This document shows positions 1 to 9,757 of a stretch of 61,600 bases of DNA, in pieces. Under the pieces are notes generated by a model. It did not search any database, was not told where the DNA came from, and was given only the letters and a program-made list of their open reading frames with translations. Both the position numbers and the translations under genes were made by a program. Each line of letters starts with the position of its first letter. The first letter of the stretch is position 1. The stretch is from NCBI RefSeq assembly GCF_001570405.1, contig NZ_BBYM01000045.1:1-61600 (forward strand), in the 5' to 3' direction. Source of the stretch: Microtetraspora niveoalba. Lineage in GTDB: Bacteria; Actinomycetota; Actinomycetes; Streptosporangiales; Streptosporangiaceae.

Positions 1-369
1 GGCGGGCGCGGAGGGGCTCTGCAGATCTCCGGGAGTGAGCCGGCGGAGCCGGTGCCAGCCACCCAGGCCGGTGACCGCCGAACGGGCGGGCTCCTGCCAG
101 CCGGGAAGGGCGGGATCCACCGAGTGGACCTGGATCGCGGGAAGCAGGTCGGTCAGCGCGAGATGGTCCCAGCGGGTCGCGGCGAGCCGGGCCAGCCGCT
201 CGCAGAGCCAGTCCACCCCGGTCGCGCCGAGGGCTCGGCCGAGCGCGACGGAGCCCCACCAGCCCGCGGGCAGGCGAGGGTCGGCCAGAACTTCGGCGAC
301 CTGCTGCGCACGGGTCCAGCGAAGGGCGGGAACCAGATCACTCAGGCAGATCGTTGACTCGGCGTCCAT
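1..369 (-). CDS. Hypothetical protein, C-terminus outside the window
   Basis: The minus strand is open from an ATG at 369 to the window edge (123 codons, no stop). The translation has ordinary actinobacterial codon use and composition, starts MDAESTICLSDLVPALRWTR and is rich in Leu, Ala, Arg and Trp. It looks like a soluble helical protein, with no signal peptide or membrane segment. I do not recognise the family. The plus-strand frames over the same bases are Arg/Ser-rich shadows. It reads the same way as psuK, which lies upstream on the same strand with 65 bases between them. Confidence 0.6.
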   Translation of the reverse strand, partial: MDAESTICLSDLVPALRWTRAQQVAEVLADPRLPAGWWGSVALGRALGATGVDWLCERLARLAATRWDHLALTDLLPAIQVHSVDPALPGWQEPARSAVTGLGGWHRLRRLTPGDLQSPSAPA

Positions 370-434
370 CGGTATGACCGCACCCTCCCGAGAGTGACGC
401 ATGTTGCTAATGGTGCAGCTTACGCCGCAAGCTA

Positions 435-1382
435 TCAATTGGTGTCAATAGGGTAAAGCTCCTTCGCGATCCCGATCGCCGCGCCCGCCGCTCCCGCGAC
501 CGGGGGACGGCCGCCGACCTGCGCGACCGCCGCGGCACCGGCCCGGCAACCATTTTCCAGAGCGGTCTCCGGGGCGATCCCGGACAACAACGCGGCGAGG
601 AATCCGGCGGCGAACGCGTCGCCCGCGCCGGTCGAGTCGACCATCTCGGCGGCGACCGCGGGCGCCTTCGCCACGACGGCCCCGTCCCTGGCCAGCAGGG
701 CGCCCCCCGCCCCCAGCTTCACCACGGCCGTGCCGTACGCGGTGCTGAGGGCGGCCGCCGCGCGTTCCGGGGAGGCCGGCTCGCCGGTGAGCAGCAGCGC
801 CTCGTCGAGGTTGGCGATGACGATCCCGGCGGGCGCGGTCTCCCGGACGAAGCGGTCCGGCCCGAACTCGCGCAGGAAGCCGGTCGAGGCGGCGTCCACG
901 CTGGCGGTCACGCCCCGCGCGGCGGCCTCGCGCACGGCGATCCGGGCGAGGTCGAGACCCGGCCGCTCGAACAGCGTGTACCCCGACAGGTGCAGGTGCG
1001 CCACACCGTCGAGGAGCGACGGAGACCAGTCCTCGGGGCCGATGTGCCGTCCCGCGCCGCGGTTGGTGAGCATGGAGCGCTCGCCGCTCGGATCGACCAT
1101 CGCGATGACGACGGCGGTCGGCCGTCCGGGGTCGATCCGCAGGTGCGGCCGCACCCCGGTCTTGACCAGCTCGGCCCGGTGCCAGTCGCCGGTGTCGTAT
1201 CCGGCCCGGGCCAGCAGCCGCGCGTCCGCGCCGAGCCGGGCGGCCCAGCAGGCCGTGTTGGCCCCCGAGCCGCCCGGACGCAGCACGATGTCGGCCGCGG
1301 TGTCGGTGCCGGTGGCGACCGGCTGCCCGTGCAGCGCCACGACGTCGGTGACGACGTCGCCGATCACCAGCAGCCCTCCCAC
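435..1382 (-). CDS. psuK: PfkB-family sugar kinase, probable pseudouridine kinase
   Basis: 315-residue ribokinase/PfkB-fold kinase. The N-terminal family signature GGSGANTA is followed by a central sugar/ATP domain and the C-terminal signature [13 protein letters not shown], whose Asp is the catalytic base in the family. It would phosphorylate pseudouridine to pseudouridine 5'-phosphate in the cytoplasm, feeding the glycosidase encoded just upstream; the substrate is inferred from that neighbour. GTG at 1382 is preferred as start because it follows the psuG stop by one base and has GGGAGGG in front. An upstream in-frame ATG would give an Arg/Pro-rich extension overlapping psuG. The two genes look translationally coupled. 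Confidence 0.85.
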   Translation of the reverse strand: MGGLLVIGDVVTDVVALHGQPVATGTDTAADIVLRPGGSGANTACWAARLGADARLLARAGYDTGDWHRAELVKTGVRPHLRIDPGRPTAVVIAMVDPSGERSMLTNRGAGRHIGPEDWSPSLLDGVAHLHLSGYTLFERPGLDLARIAVREAAARGVTASVDAASTGFLREFGPDRFVRETAPAGIVIANLDEALLLTGEPASPERAAAALSTAYGTAVVKLGAGGALLARDGAVVAKAPAVAAEMVDSTGAGDAFAAGFLAALLSGIAPETALENGCRAGAAAVAQVGGRPPVAGAAGAAIGIAKELYPIDTN

Positions 1383-1383
1383 G

Positions 1384-2298
1384 TCAGCCCTCCCGGGACC
1401 AGGATGCCGCGATCTGCCCGGCGAGGCGGGTGTTTCCGCGCACAGCGGCGAGATTCGCCTCAAGCGAGGCGCCGGCCGTGCCGTTGACCAGGTACTCCAG
1501 GAGGAACGGCGTGATGGCCTGCCCGGTGACGCCCTGCTCGTCGGCGGCCCGGAGCGCCTCGGCGAGCACACGGTCGTGCAGCGCGGGGTCGAGCTGGTCG
1601 GCGACCGGCACGGGGTTGGCGACGATCAGCGCCGTGTTCGGCCCGTCGAGCGCGTCCTGCGCCCGCATGATCGCGGCGGCGTCGGCGGCGGTCTCGATCC
1701 GCCAGTCCACCGGCTCGCCGGAGGTGTGCAGGTAGAAGCCGGGGAACTCGTCGGTCCGGTAGCCCACCACCGTCACCTGCCGGGTCTCCAGCCGCTGCAG
1801 CGTCGCCGGCACGTCGAGGATCGACTTCACGCCCGCGCAGACCACGGTGATCCGGGTACGGCTCAGCGTGTCGAGGTCGGCCGACTCGTCCTGCACGGTG
1901 GTCCAGCCGCGGTGGACGCCGCCGAGCCCGCCGGTGGCGAACACGCGGATGCCCGCCCTGGCGGCGAGGAACGAGGTGCCGGACACGGTGGTCGCGCCGC
2001 TGACCTTCAGCGCGGCGGCCGGGGCGAGGTCGCGGAAGCCGAGCTTGCGCAGGTCGGGCTCGGTCGCGATGCGCTCCAGCCCCTCACGGTCGAGCCCGGC
2101 GCGCGGCACGCCGTCGAGGACCGCGACCGTCGCCGGCACCGCCCCCGCCTCGCGCACGATCTCCTCGAGTTCGAGGGCGACCTCCAGGTTGCGCGGCTGC
2201 GGCAGCCCGTGGGAGATGATCGTCGACTCCAGCGCCACCACCGGCCTTCCGGCGGCCAGGGCTTCGGCGACTTCCTCCGACGGCACGACCTTGAGCAT
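1384..2298 (-). CDS. psuG: Pseudouridine-5'-phosphate glycosidase
   Basis: 304 residues, the usual length for PsuG. The enzyme cleaves the C-C glycosidic bond of pseudouridine 5'-phosphate to uracil and ribose 5-phosphate. Family motifs are visible: ALESTIISHGLP near residue 22 (active-site Glu), LKVSGATTVSGTSFLA near residue 97 (Schiff-base Lys region), FATGGLGGVHRG and GVKSILD near residue 155. It is first in a two-gene unit with psuK, with one base between them. GGGAGAG precedes the ATG. No nucleoside transporter or regulator is adjacent, so this pair alone accounts for modified-nucleoside salvage here. Confidence 0.93.
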   Translation of the reverse strand: MLKVVPSEEVAEALAAGRPVVALESTIISHGLPQPRNLEVALELEEIVREAGAVPATVAVLDGVPRAGLDREGLERIATEPDLRKLGFRDLAPAAALKVSGATTVSGTSFLAARAGIRVFATGGLGGVHRGWTTVQDESADLDTLSRTRITVVCAGVKSILDVPATLQRLETRQVTVVGYRTDEFPGFYLHTSGEPVDWRIETAADAAAIMRAQDALDGPNTALIVANPVPVADQLDPALHDRVLAEALRAADEQGVTGQAITPFLLEYLVNGTAGASLEANLAAVRGNTRLAGQIAASWSREG

Positions 2299-2536
2299 GA
2301 CTCTCCCGGGTAGATCCTTAAAAGGTTACAAAAGGACAAACCTATACGTATCGCTCGTTGCCGTCCACCGCACGAACAGCCAACGAAGCGGGGGGAAACT
2401 GGGCACCGGTCACCTGGCCGGGACGGACCCTCACGGCTAGTGTGCCCCTCACGCGCGGCCGCAGGGACCCGGTCCCGCCGTCCGCCGCGTCCGGCACCCC
2501 GCCCGCTCCGGCCGGCGGGCCGACACCTGGAGGACG

Positions 2537-4054
2537 ATGGCTCACTCGCGCTACGACGCGGTCGTCGCCGGCGGCGGGCACAACGGCCTGGTCGCCGCCG
2601 CCTACCTGGCCCGCGCGGGACGCCGCGTCCTCGTGCTCGAACGCCTCGACCACATCGGCGGCCTCGCCGTCTCCACTCGGGCCTTCCCCGGGGTGGAGGC
2701 CCGGTTGTCGCGCTACTCCTACCTGGTCAGCCTGCTGCCCGGCAAGATCCGCGCGGACCTCGGGGTGCGGGTCGAGCTCCGGCGCCGCCGCTTCTCCTCG
2801 TACACGCCGGCGGGGGACACGGGGCTCCTCGTGGACGGCGAGGACGCGGAGCGCACCGCCGCGTCGTTCGCCGCCGTCACCGGGGGGACCGGCGACCACG
2901 AGGCGTGGCGCCGCTTCTACGCGATGACCGCCCACGTCGCACGGCGCGTCGCACCCACCCTCCTCGACCCCCTCCCCGACAGGGCCGCGCTGCGCGCTCT
3001 CGTCGGCGAGACGGCGTGGCGCGACCTGTTCGAGCGCCCCATCGGGGAGGTCGTCGCCGAACGCTTCGCCGACGACACCGTGCGGGGCGTGGTCCTCACC
3101 GACGCGCTCATCGGCACCTTCGCCGACCCGGCCGCCGACCTGCTGGCCAACCGGTGCTTCCTGTACCACGTCATCGGGGACGGCACCGGCGACTGGAACG
3201 TCCCCGTCGGCGGAATGGGAGCCCTCACGGACGCCCTCGCGGACGCCGCCCTGAGCGCCGGGGCCGAGATCAGGTGCGGCGCCGAGGTGCTCGCGATCGA
3301 CCCGGGCGGCGAGGTGACCTTCCGCGACTCCGGCGGCGAGCACACGGTCACGGGGGGCCACGTCCTCGCCGCTCTCCCGCCCGCCGTCCTGGCCCGGCTG
3401 CTCGGAGAGACCCCGGAGCGGCCCGAGGGCTCCCAGCTCAAGGTCAACATGGTGGTCGCGCGGCTGCCCCGGCTCAGGGCCCCGTCCGTCCGCCCCGAGG
3501 AGGCGTTCAGCGGCACCTTCCACGTCAACGAGGGGGCCGAGGCGCTCGCCGCCGCCCGCGCCCAGGCCGCGGCGGGCCGCATCCCCGAGCTGCCGCCCGC
3601 CGAGATGTACTGCCACTCGCTGACGGACCCGTCGATCCTCGGCGCCGGGCTGCGGGAGTCCGGCGCGCACACGATGACGCTGTTCGGCCTGCACATGCCG
3701 GCCCGGCTGTTCGCCGCGCCCGGCGCCCGCGAGGAGGCGCTGCGCCGCACCCTCGCGTCGGTCGACACCGTGCTCGCCGAGCCGATCGAGGACTGCCTGC
3801 TCCGCGCGCCGTCCGGCGAGCCGTGCGTCGAGGCGCGCACCCCGCTCGACCTGGAGGACGAGGCCGGGCTCCCGGGCGGGCACATCTTCCACCGCGATCT
3901 GTCCTGGCCGTACGCGGAGTCCTCCGGGGACGGGCCGTGGGGCGTGGAGACGGCGCACCCGCGGATCCTGCTGTGCGGTGCGGGCGCCCGGCGCGGCGGA
4001 GGAGTCAGCGGAATCCCCGGTCACAACGCCGCGATGGCCGTTCTGCTCTCATAG
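2537..4054 (+). CDS. FAD-dependent oxidoreductase, phytoene desaturase/PYROXD2-like
   Basis: 505-residue flavoprotein of the NAD(P)/FAD amine-oxidase/CrtI superfamily. The N-terminal Rossmann motif is VVAGGGHNGLVAAAYLARAG (residues 9-28), followed by a Glu that would bind ADP-ribose. The C-terminal FAD motif near residues 475-495 includes GGGVSGIPGHNAA. There is no signal peptide. The family covers carotenoid desaturases and uncharacterised dehydrogenases. No phytoene synthase or other carotenoid gene is nearby, so the substrate is unknown. The gene stands alone, divergent from psuG, and ends 34 bases before the response regulator. The start is supported by GGAGGACG upstream. Confidence 0.85.
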   Translation: MAHSRYDAVVAGGGHNGLVAAAYLARAGRRVLVLERLDHIGGLAVSTRAFPGVEARLSRYSYLVSLLPGKIRADLGVRVELRRRRFSSYTPAGDTGLLVDGEDAERTAASFAAVTGGTGDHEAWRRFYAMTAHVARRVAPTLLDPLPDRAALRALVGETAWRDLFERPIGEVVAERFADDTVRGVVLTDALIGTFADPAADLLANRCFLYHVIGDGTGDWNVPVGGMGALTDALADAALSAGAEIRCGAEVLAIDPGGEVTFRDSGGEHTVTGGHVLAALPPAVLARLLGETPERPEGSQLKVNMVVARLPRLRAPSVRPEEAFSGTFHVNEGAEALAAARAQAAAGRIPELPPAEMYCHSLTDPSILGAGLRESGAHTMTLFGLHMPARLFAAPGAREEALRRTLASVDTVLAEPIEDCLLRAPSGEPCVEARTPLDLEDEAGLPGGHIFHRDLSWPYAESSGDGPWGVETAHPRILLCGAGARRGGGVSGIPGHNAAMAVLLS

Positions 4055-4088
4055 AGCTCTCATCCCGCGCGGATAACGTGAAGCGGTG

Positions 4089-4802
4089 ATGGGAGCCGAA
4101 GGGGACGCCGGGCGGCGGCTGCTGGTGGTCGACGACGAGCCGGCGCTGCGCGAGGCGCTGCGCAGCAGCCTGGAATTCGAGGGGTACAAGGTCGAGACCG
4201 TCGCGGACGGGACGTCCGCCCTCGACCGGCTGGAGCGCGAGCCGTACGACGCGGTGCTGCTCGACGTGATGATGCCGCGCCTCGACGGCCTGACGACCTG
4301 CCGCAGGCTGCGCGCCTCGGGCAACCACGTCCCCGTGCTGATGCTGACCGCGCGCGACGCCGTGGGCGACCGGGTATCCGGGCTCGACGCGGGGGCCGAC
4401 GACTACCTGGTCAAGCCGTTCGAGCTGGACGAGCTGCTCGCCCGGGTGCGCGCGCTGCTGCGGCGCGGGGCGCTGAGCGCGCCGGGCGCCGACGCGGGCG
4501 CCGTGCTGGCCTTCGCCGACCTGCGCATGGACACCTCCACGCGTGAGGTCACGCGGGGCGGGCGCCCCCTCGACCTGACACGTACGGAGTACCTGCTGCT
4601 CGAACTGTTCCTCGCGCACCCGCGCCAGGTGCTGACCCGCGAGCAGATCCTCAGCGAGGTGTGGGGGTTCGACTTCGAGCCCTCGTCCAACTCCCTCGAC
4701 GTGTACGTGATGTACCTGCGGAGGAAGACCGAGGCCGCGGACGAGACCCGGCTGATCCACACCGTGCGCGGCGTCGGGTACGTGCTGCGGACCTCCCCGT
4801 GA
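4089..4802 (+). CDS. OmpR/PhoB-family response regulator (MprA-like)
   Basis: About 237 residues. An N-terminal receiver domain carries the acidic pair VVDDE, the phospho-acceptor Asp in LLDVMMP (residue 59 from this ATG), Thr in MLTARD and Lys in LVKPF. A C-terminal winged-helix DNA-binding domain follows, with [12 protein letters not shown] and the end motif [13 protein letters not shown] at 4086 directly precedes the ATG and could also be the start. The stop overlaps the GTG of the histidine kinase (GTGA), so the pair is co-translated. The kinase phospho-site region resembles mycobacterial MprB, suggesting an envelope-stress role; that is inference. Confidence 0.93.
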   Translation: MGAEGDAGRRLLVVDDEPALREALRSSLEFEGYKVETVADGTSALDRLEREPYDAVLLDVMMPRLDGLTTCRRLRASGNHVPVLMLTARDAVGDRVSGLDAGADDYLVKPFELDELLARVRALLRRGALSAPGADAGAVLAFADLRMDTSTREVTRGGRPLDLTRTEYLLLELFLAHPRQVLTREQILSEVWGFDFEPSSNSLDVYVMYLRRKTEAADETRLIHTVRGVGYVLRTSP

Positions 4803-6298
4803 GGAGGCGCCGGTCGCTCAGGGCCCGGCTCACCCTGGTCATCGCGTCCGCGGTGGCGGTGGCCGTGGCGCTGTCGGCGGCGGCGTGCTGGGTCCTGATC
4901 CGCGACCAGATGCAGGGGCAGGTCCGCGACTCGCTGCTGGAGTTCGTCCCGCGCGCCGAGCAGGTGGCGATGGCGCTCGCCGGCTGCGACTCCGCCGCCG
5001 GGGACGTGGACAACGGCGGGAAGGGCGCCGGTCGAGGCGGTGGCCGGGCGGTGCCGGGGAAGTTCGGGCAGGGCGCGGGCGCGCCGCACCCCTGGGACCC
5101 CTCCGGCCGCGGCTGGTCGGTCATCCGCGCGGACGGCACCGTGTGCGCGTTCGGCGACACCGACCGGGTCGTGCCGACCGCCGAGGAGCGGGCGCTGGCG
5201 GTCTCGGACGGCGAGCCGGTCCTGCGCGACGCCGTGACCGGGAACGGCAGCGACGTCCTCGTCCTCACCAGGAGGTACACCCCGCAGCCGCTGCCGCCGG
5301 GGGCGCCCGACGACGTACGGCGGTTCGCGATGCACGAGCCGGTGGCCGTGAGCGTGTTCCGCTCCACCGAGGACCTGAGCGGGACGCTCCGGATGCTCGC
5401 CCTGATCCTCGGCTCGGTCGCCGTCGCCGGCGTGGTCGGCGCGGCCGTGGCCGGTCTCTGGCTGGCCCGCGCCGCGCTGCGCCCCGTCCAGCGGCTCACG
5501 AGCGCGGTCGAGCACGTGGCGCGTACGGAGGACCTCGCGATCCGGATCCCGGTGGAGGGCACCGACGAGATCGCCCGGCTGGGCCGGTCGTTCAACACGA
5601 TGACGGCCGCGCTCTCCAGCTCGCAGGAGCGCCAGCGGCGGCTGGTGTCCGACGCCGGGCACGAGCTGCGCACCCCGCTGACCAGCCTGCGCACCAACAT
5701 CGACCTGATGCTGCGCAGCGAGAACACCGGCCGGGCCCTGGAGCCGGAGGCCAAGCGCCGGCTGCTGGTCAACGTCAAGGAGCAGTTCGAGGAGATGTCG
5801 AGCCTGATCGGCGACCTGCTCGAACTGTCGAGGAGCGCCGAGACCGGCGAGCACTCCACCGACGTCGACTTCCACGACCTGGTCGCCGTCGCCGTGGAAC
5901 GCGCCAGGCGGCGCGGCCCGGGTCTGGAGTTCCGGGTGGACCTGCGGCCGTGGCGGGTCCACGGCGACGCCAGGGGCCTGCAACGGGCCGCCGTGAACGT
6001 GCTCGACAACGCGGTGAAGTTCAGCCCGCCGGGCGGCCTGGTGGAGGTGCGGCTCGCCGACGGGGTGCTGACCGTCCGCGACCACGGGCCCGGCATCCCG
6101 GACGACGAGCTCCCGCACGTCTTCGAGCGGTTCTGGCGCTCGTCGTCGGCGCGCAGCCTCCCCGGCTCGGGGCTCGGCCTGTCGATCGTGGCCCAGGCCG
6201 TACGGGACGCCGGGGGCGAGGCGCGCCTGGAGAACGCGCCCGGCGGGGGGACCCGGGCCACCCTCACCCTCCCCGGCACGCCGGGCGAGCCCGGCTGA
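4799..6298 (+). CDS. Membrane sensor histidine kinase (MprB-like)
   Basis: 499 residues. Transmembrane helix 1 is near residues 11-31. A Gly-rich extracytoplasmic sensor region contains a low-complexity stretch near residues 75-95. Transmembrane helix 2 is near 200-222, followed by a HAMP linker. The dimerisation/phospho-acceptor helix [13 protein letters not shown] places the phospho-His at about 288. The ATP domain shows the N box NVLDNAVKF (about 400), G1 DHGPGIPD and G2 GSGLGLSIV. The GTG start overlaps the regulator's TGA by two bases. Its sensor input is unknown. The next gene is a broken glycosyltransferase only nine bases downstream. Confidence 0.92.
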   Translation: MRRRRSLRARLTLVIASAVAVAVALSAAACWVLIRDQMQGQVRDSLLEFVPRAEQVAMALAGCDSAAGDVDNGGKGAGRGGGRAVPGKFGQGAGAPHPWDPSGRGWSVIRADGTVCAFGDTDRVVPTAEERALAVSDGEPVLRDAVTGNGSDVLVLTRRYTPQPLPPGAPDDVRRFAMHEPVAVSVFRSTEDLSGTLRMLALILGSVAVAGVVGAAVAGLWLARAALRPVQRLTSAVEHVARTEDLAIRIPVEGTDEIARLGRSFNTMTAALSSSQERQRRLVSDAGHELRTPLTSLRTNIDLMLRSENTGRALEPEAKRRLLVNVKEQFEEMSSLIGDLLELSRSAETGEHSTDVDFHDLVAVAVERARRRGPGLEFRVDLRPWRVHGDARGLQRAAVNVLDNAVKFSPPGGLVEVRLADGVLTVRDHGPGIPDDELPHVFERFWRSSSARSLPGSGLGLSIVAQAVRDAGGEARLENAPGGGTRATLTLPGTPGEPG

Positions 6299-6307
6299 CA
6301 CAGGGAT

Positions 6308-8013
6308 GTGGCGGGTCGCGCGCAGGACCCTCTCCGGCGCGGTGCGCCTGCGCTCGCCCTGTGGGTGATGGGCCTGTCGGCGCGGATCCTCGGGTTCGGC
6401 ACGTGGAGCATGCTGCTGCCGCAGGCCGCCGCCGGAGTCGCGTCGGTCGCCGTGGTCCACTCCGCGGGCCGGCGCTCGCTGGAGGGCGCCGCCGGGCACG
6501 CCGCCGCGCTGATCGCGGCCCTCGTGATGACGCTCACGCCGATCACCGTGGCCATCGACCGGGACAACAACCCGGACACCGTGCTGGTGCTGCTCCTGGT
6601 GGCGGCGGCATGGTTCTGCCTGGAGGCGGTCCGCGACGGCCGCGCGCGTACGATCGCCGTCTCGGCGGTCCTGGTCGGCCTCGCGTTCAACACCACGATG
6701 CTGCAGGCGTACCTCGTGCTGCCCGCCCTCGCCCTCGTGTACCTGTGCGCGGCGCCGGGGTCCCTCCTCCGCCGGGCCGGGCGGCTCCTCGCGGCAGGGG
6801 CGGCGCTCGCGGTCTCCAGCGCCTGGTGGATGGTGGTCGTCGACCTGTGGCCGGAGCGGAGCCGGCCGTACATCGGGGGCAGCACGGACAACACAGTGTG
6901 GGACCTCGTCGTCGGCTACAACGGGCTGGGCCGGATCTTCGGCGGGAGCGGCGGCGGAGGGGGCGGAGGGGGCGGCCGGGGCGCGTCGTGGGGCGGCGAG
7001 CCGGGCGCGGGCCGGCTCTTCAGCGACGTCATGGCGGGGCAGATCTCCTGGCTGATCCCGTTCGCGCTGATCGCGCTCGTGGCGGGGCTCGCCCTGACCA
7101 CCGCCCGCGCCGTCGCCCTCTCCGCGGGTCTCGCCGGGCCGCGAACGGGGCCCGGGCCTGTGCCCCTCGGAACGAGGATTCCCGGTGTCCGCGACCGCCG
7201 GGGCCGCCGCTCCGCCGCACGGGCCGCGCTGCTGCTGTGGGGCGGCTGGCTGCTCGTCCACTACGCCGTTTTCAGCTTCTCGGCGGGGACGTTCCACCCG
7301 TACTACTCGACCGCCATGGCACCCGCCATCGCCGCGCTGACGGGCCTCGGCGGGGCCCTCATGTGGCGGGCCCGGGAGGCCCCGGCGGCGGGCCCGGAGG
7401 CGGCTTCAGAGGGGGGTTCGGAGGAGAGCCGGGGGAGAGGCCCGGTGATCGCCTCGAGGGCCGGTACGGCGAACTGAACGGTTCCGGAGCCGCCATGGGC
7501 GCCGCCGACCCCCTCGCCACTCCGGACGCGGACCCCGGCGGCGCTTCGGACTCCGTCGGCACCGGAAGTCCGGGCGGCTCCGGAGAATCCGGCCCGGGTG
7601 GCTCGGGCGGACCGGACGGCTCCGCCGGCCCCGGCGGCCCGGACGGCCGGGGGACGGGCGGGTTCGGCGGACGGGTGAGCGCCGCGATGACCGCCTATCT
7701 GGAGCGGAACCAGGGCGGCGCCACCTGGCTCGTCGCCGTCTCCTCCGCCCAGAGCGCCTCGTCACTCATCCTGTCCACCGGCAGGCCGGTCATCGCGATG
7801 GGCGGCTTCACCGGAAGCGACCCGGCGATGTCCGTGGCCACGCTCCGGGAGTACGCCGCCGACGGCAGGCTGAAGTACGTCCTGCTGGGCGGGGACGGAC
7901 CGCGCGGCGGGTCGTCGGAGGTCGCCGAGTGGGTGAAGGCCAACGGCACCCCGGTGGACGCCGCCGAGTACGGAGGCGAGGAGGAAGAGACGTCGCTCTA
8001 CCGGCTCGGCTGA
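6308..8013 (+). pseudogene. Broken GT39/YkcB-type membrane glycosyltransferase
   Basis: Two reading frames together encode most of a polytopic mannosyltransferase-like protein. The first (6308 to about 7370) carries the membrane helices, starting abruptly at ALALWVMGLSARILGF. The second (about 7370-8013) carries a Gly-rich linker and the conserved soluble C-terminal domain (GGATWLVAVSS, VIAMGGFTGSDP). Family members are usually about 650-750 residues and have roughly 80-100 residues before the first motif, including the first helix and the acidic catalytic loop; these are absent because the frame opens nine bases after the kinase stop. The gene therefore has a 5' truncation plus a frameshift near 7370. 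A sequencing error could explain the frameshift but not the missing N-terminus. Confidence 0.75.
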
Positions 8014-8090
8014 GCTCCGGGGGCGCACCCGGCGTGAGGGTGGGCCGGGAGCCGGGAGGCTCGGCTGATTCCGGGAGCGGGTGGTCGCCC

Positions 8091-8348
8091 TCAGGCGGGG
8101 AGGGCGGCCAGGAGGTAGGCGAGCCGGGCGGCGGCGGACTCGACGCACTCGACGGTGCCGAGCCGGTAGCCCCACGAGGTGAGGAAAGCGCCGTCGTCGG
8201 AGCAGGTGACGGTCTCGCGGAGGGTCTCGCTGAAACGGTTGCGCACCTGGACGCGGGGAGGCATGTCGCCGACCACCCGGACCGAGAGGTCGATGTGCGC
8301 GCGGGCCGCGGACGCGAACTCGTGGATGCGCGAAACCGTGTCGACCAA
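8091..8348 (-). CDS. Small hypothetical protein downstream of an XRE regulator
   Basis: 85 residues from ATG 8348, a soluble alpha/beta protein with no recognised motif. It starts MVDTVSRIHEFASAARAHID and ends LAYLLAALPA. GGGAGGTGAAG directly upstream is a good ribosome-binding site. It is the last of three same-strand genes (68-residue protein, XRE regulator, this gene), an arrangement common in Streptosporangiales. About 60 bases upstream lies CAATTGCGC, half of the palindrome found in front of the 68-residue gene, so the same regulator may control both ends of the group. Function unknown. Confidence 0.65.
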   Translation of the reverse strand: MVDTVSRIHEFASAARAHIDLSVRVVGDMPPRVQVRNRFSETLRETVTCSDDGAFLTSWGYRLGTVECVESAAARLAYLLAALPA

Positions 8349-8406
8349 CGCGCTTCACCTCCCGTTCAGGGGGAAAGGATTGCACGCGCCGGGAGCCGGA
8401 TACAAG

Positions 8407-8415
8407 CAATTGCGC
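8407..8415. promoter_or_regulatory. Half-site CAATTGCGC upstream of the 85-residue gene
   Basis: Nine bases identical to one arm of the perfect 18-bp palindrome at 9716-9733. The other side here reads GATAATT, so the site is not symmetrical. It lies between the XRE gene and the small gene it precedes. Possible second operator of the XRE regulator; inference only. Confidence 0.35.
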
Positions 8416-8470
8416 CGATAATTCCGGCGATTACGGACCGCGCGGGACGCGGCCCGGCCGTTAGCGGCGG

Positions 8471-9322
8471 TCAGTCCGGCGGCTGCCGGCCGTAGTCGTC
8501 GATCACCCGGACGATCAGGCGGCGGGCCTCCTCCCCGAACGCGGCGGCCTCGCAGAGGTCCTCGAACTCCCGGGCGTAGAAGGCGATGTCCTCGGGATCG
8601 CGCAGCAGGAGCTCCTTGGTCTTGGTGGCGACCCCCACGAGGACGTCGTTGTAGATCCAGAACGGGTTCACCAGGGTGGTGGGCAGCAGCACGCCGGTCG
8701 GGATGATCCCGAACTCGACGTTGGGCAGGGTGGTCACCGCCAGCAGCCGGTCCATCTGGCCGCGCATCACGTCGAGCGGCGCGAAGCGGTACCGCAGCAC
8801 CGCCTCGGGCAGGACGAACCGGAACGAGCGTGTGGGGTCGTAGAGGATCTCCTGGCGCTGCATCCTGACCCGGATCGCCGCGTCGACGTCGTCGGTCGCC
8901 TCGTAGACCCGGCGGATCCGGATGAAGATGTTCCGCGCGTACTCTGCGGTCTGCAGCAGGCCGATCACGATGCCGGGCTCGAACGCGCGGAACGTCCTGG
9001 TCCTGGACTCCAGATCGCGCATGTCCTCCTGGAGCGCGGCCAGGCCGCTCCTGTGCCGCTGCCGCCACGAGTCGTGCCGCTCGACGAGGCCGCGGGCCCG
9101 CTCGAGCAGCTCGTCCACGGTGCCCGGGTCGGCGCTTACGGCCTGCCCCCAGGTGACCACGTCGTCCTCGGTCGCGGTCTGCCTGGCGTTCTCGATCCGG
9201 GAGACCTTGGACGGTTGCCAGCCGAGGCGCTCGGCCAGGTCCTTTCCCGACAGGTGCGCCTCCTCGCGCAGCCGCCGCAGCTCGGCGCCGAGATCGACGC
9301 GGGCCTGCTGGAAGCCGCTCAC
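8471..9322 (-). CDS. XRE-family regulator with DUF5753-type C-terminal domain
   Basis: 283 residues from GTG 9322. The N-terminal helix-turn-helix spans about residues 8-65, including LRRLREEAHLSGKDLAERLG and the recognition helix WQPSKVSRIENAR. The rest is the large conserved sensor/effector domain typical of the many actinobacterial XRE-DUF5753 regulators (FEPGIVIGLLQTAEYAR, VLPEAVLRYRF, PFWIYND). An in-frame ATG at 9436 would add a Pro/Arg-rich extension unlike the family, so the GTG is preferred. It sits between two small genes on the same strand. Relatives include regulators of morphology and secondary metabolism, but the target here is unknown. Confidence 0.88.
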   Translation of the reverse strand: MSGFQQARVDLGAELRRLREEAHLSGKDLAERLGWQPSKVSRIENARQTATEDDVVTWGQAVSADPGTVDELLERARGLVERHDSWRQRHRSGLAALQEDMRDLESRTRTFRAFEPGIVIGLLQTAEYARNIFIRIRRVYEATDDVDAAIRVRMQRQEILYDPTRSFRFVLPEAVLRYRFAPLDVMRGQMDRLLAVTTLPNVEFGIIPTGVLLPTTLVNPFWIYNDVLVGVATKTKELLLRDPEDIAFYAREFEDLCEAAAFGEEARRLIVRVIDDYGRQPPD

Positions 9323-9485
9323 CCGAGCACCGTCCCGAGTGGCGCCGCCGGGGTCCCCCCTTCGGCACGCGGATGGACGGTCGCCGTACGGGTGGTTCGG
9401 TGGATCACGTGCTACCTCCGGCTGTGGTGCGCTCAAAGGTAGACCCGCCGGACCGATCCGGCCATACGGATGTGCCTAATCGTGA

Positions 9486-9692
9486 TCAGTCGAGCACGCG
9501 TCTGGCGATCTCCACGAGCAGTTCCCTCGGCACCTCGACGGCCGTCTCGCCGTCGAGCACGTGGCGCAGGTCCGCCAGCGCGTCCGTGTCGACGAGCTCC
9601 ATCCCCTGTACGACGATCGTGCCCCGGTCGGTCTCGTAGAGCGAGGGGCAGGCCCCCGCCTCGGACGTGGAGCCGAGAAAGCGCAGTCGCAT
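9486..9692 (-). CDS. Small conserved protein paired with the XRE regulator
   Basis: 68 residues from ATG 9692, beginning MRLRFLGSTSEAGACPSLYE, acidic overall. The region GTIVVQGMELVD and the C-terminal helix look like a small soluble fold. GGGGAAGGAC gives a clear ribosome-binding site. Proteins of this type often sit next to XRE-DUF5753 regulators in actinomycetes and are suspected to work with them; no activity is established. The perfect palindrome at 9716-9733 lies just upstream of the ribosome-binding site, so this gene is probably under repression and may be the first gene of the group. Confidence 0.7.
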   Translation of the reverse strand: MRLRFLGSTSEAGACPSLYETDRGTIVVQGMELVDTDALADLRHVLDGETAVEVPRELLVEIARRVLD

Positions 9693-9710
9693 GGCGTCCT
9701 TCCCCGATGC

Positions 9711-9744
9711 CAAGAACAATTGCGCGCAATTGTAAAGGTTCTTG
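9711..9744. promoter_or_regulatory. Perfect palindromic operator candidate
   Basis: ACAATTGCGCGCAATTGT at 9716-9733 is an 18-bp perfect palindrome. It lies inside an outer inverted repeat, CAAGAAC (9711-9717) and GTTCTTG (9738-9744). It is AT-rich against a very G+C-rich background and lies about 25 bases upstream of the 68-residue gene's start. Position and symmetry suggest the binding site of the neighbouring XRE regulator. Confidence 0.6.
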
Positions 9745-9757
9745 GGTTTTCGGGGGA

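Noticed and set aside
35-397. Plus-strand ORF at the window start
   Set aside because: Arg/Ser-rich with poor codon use; the minus strand carries the credible gene.
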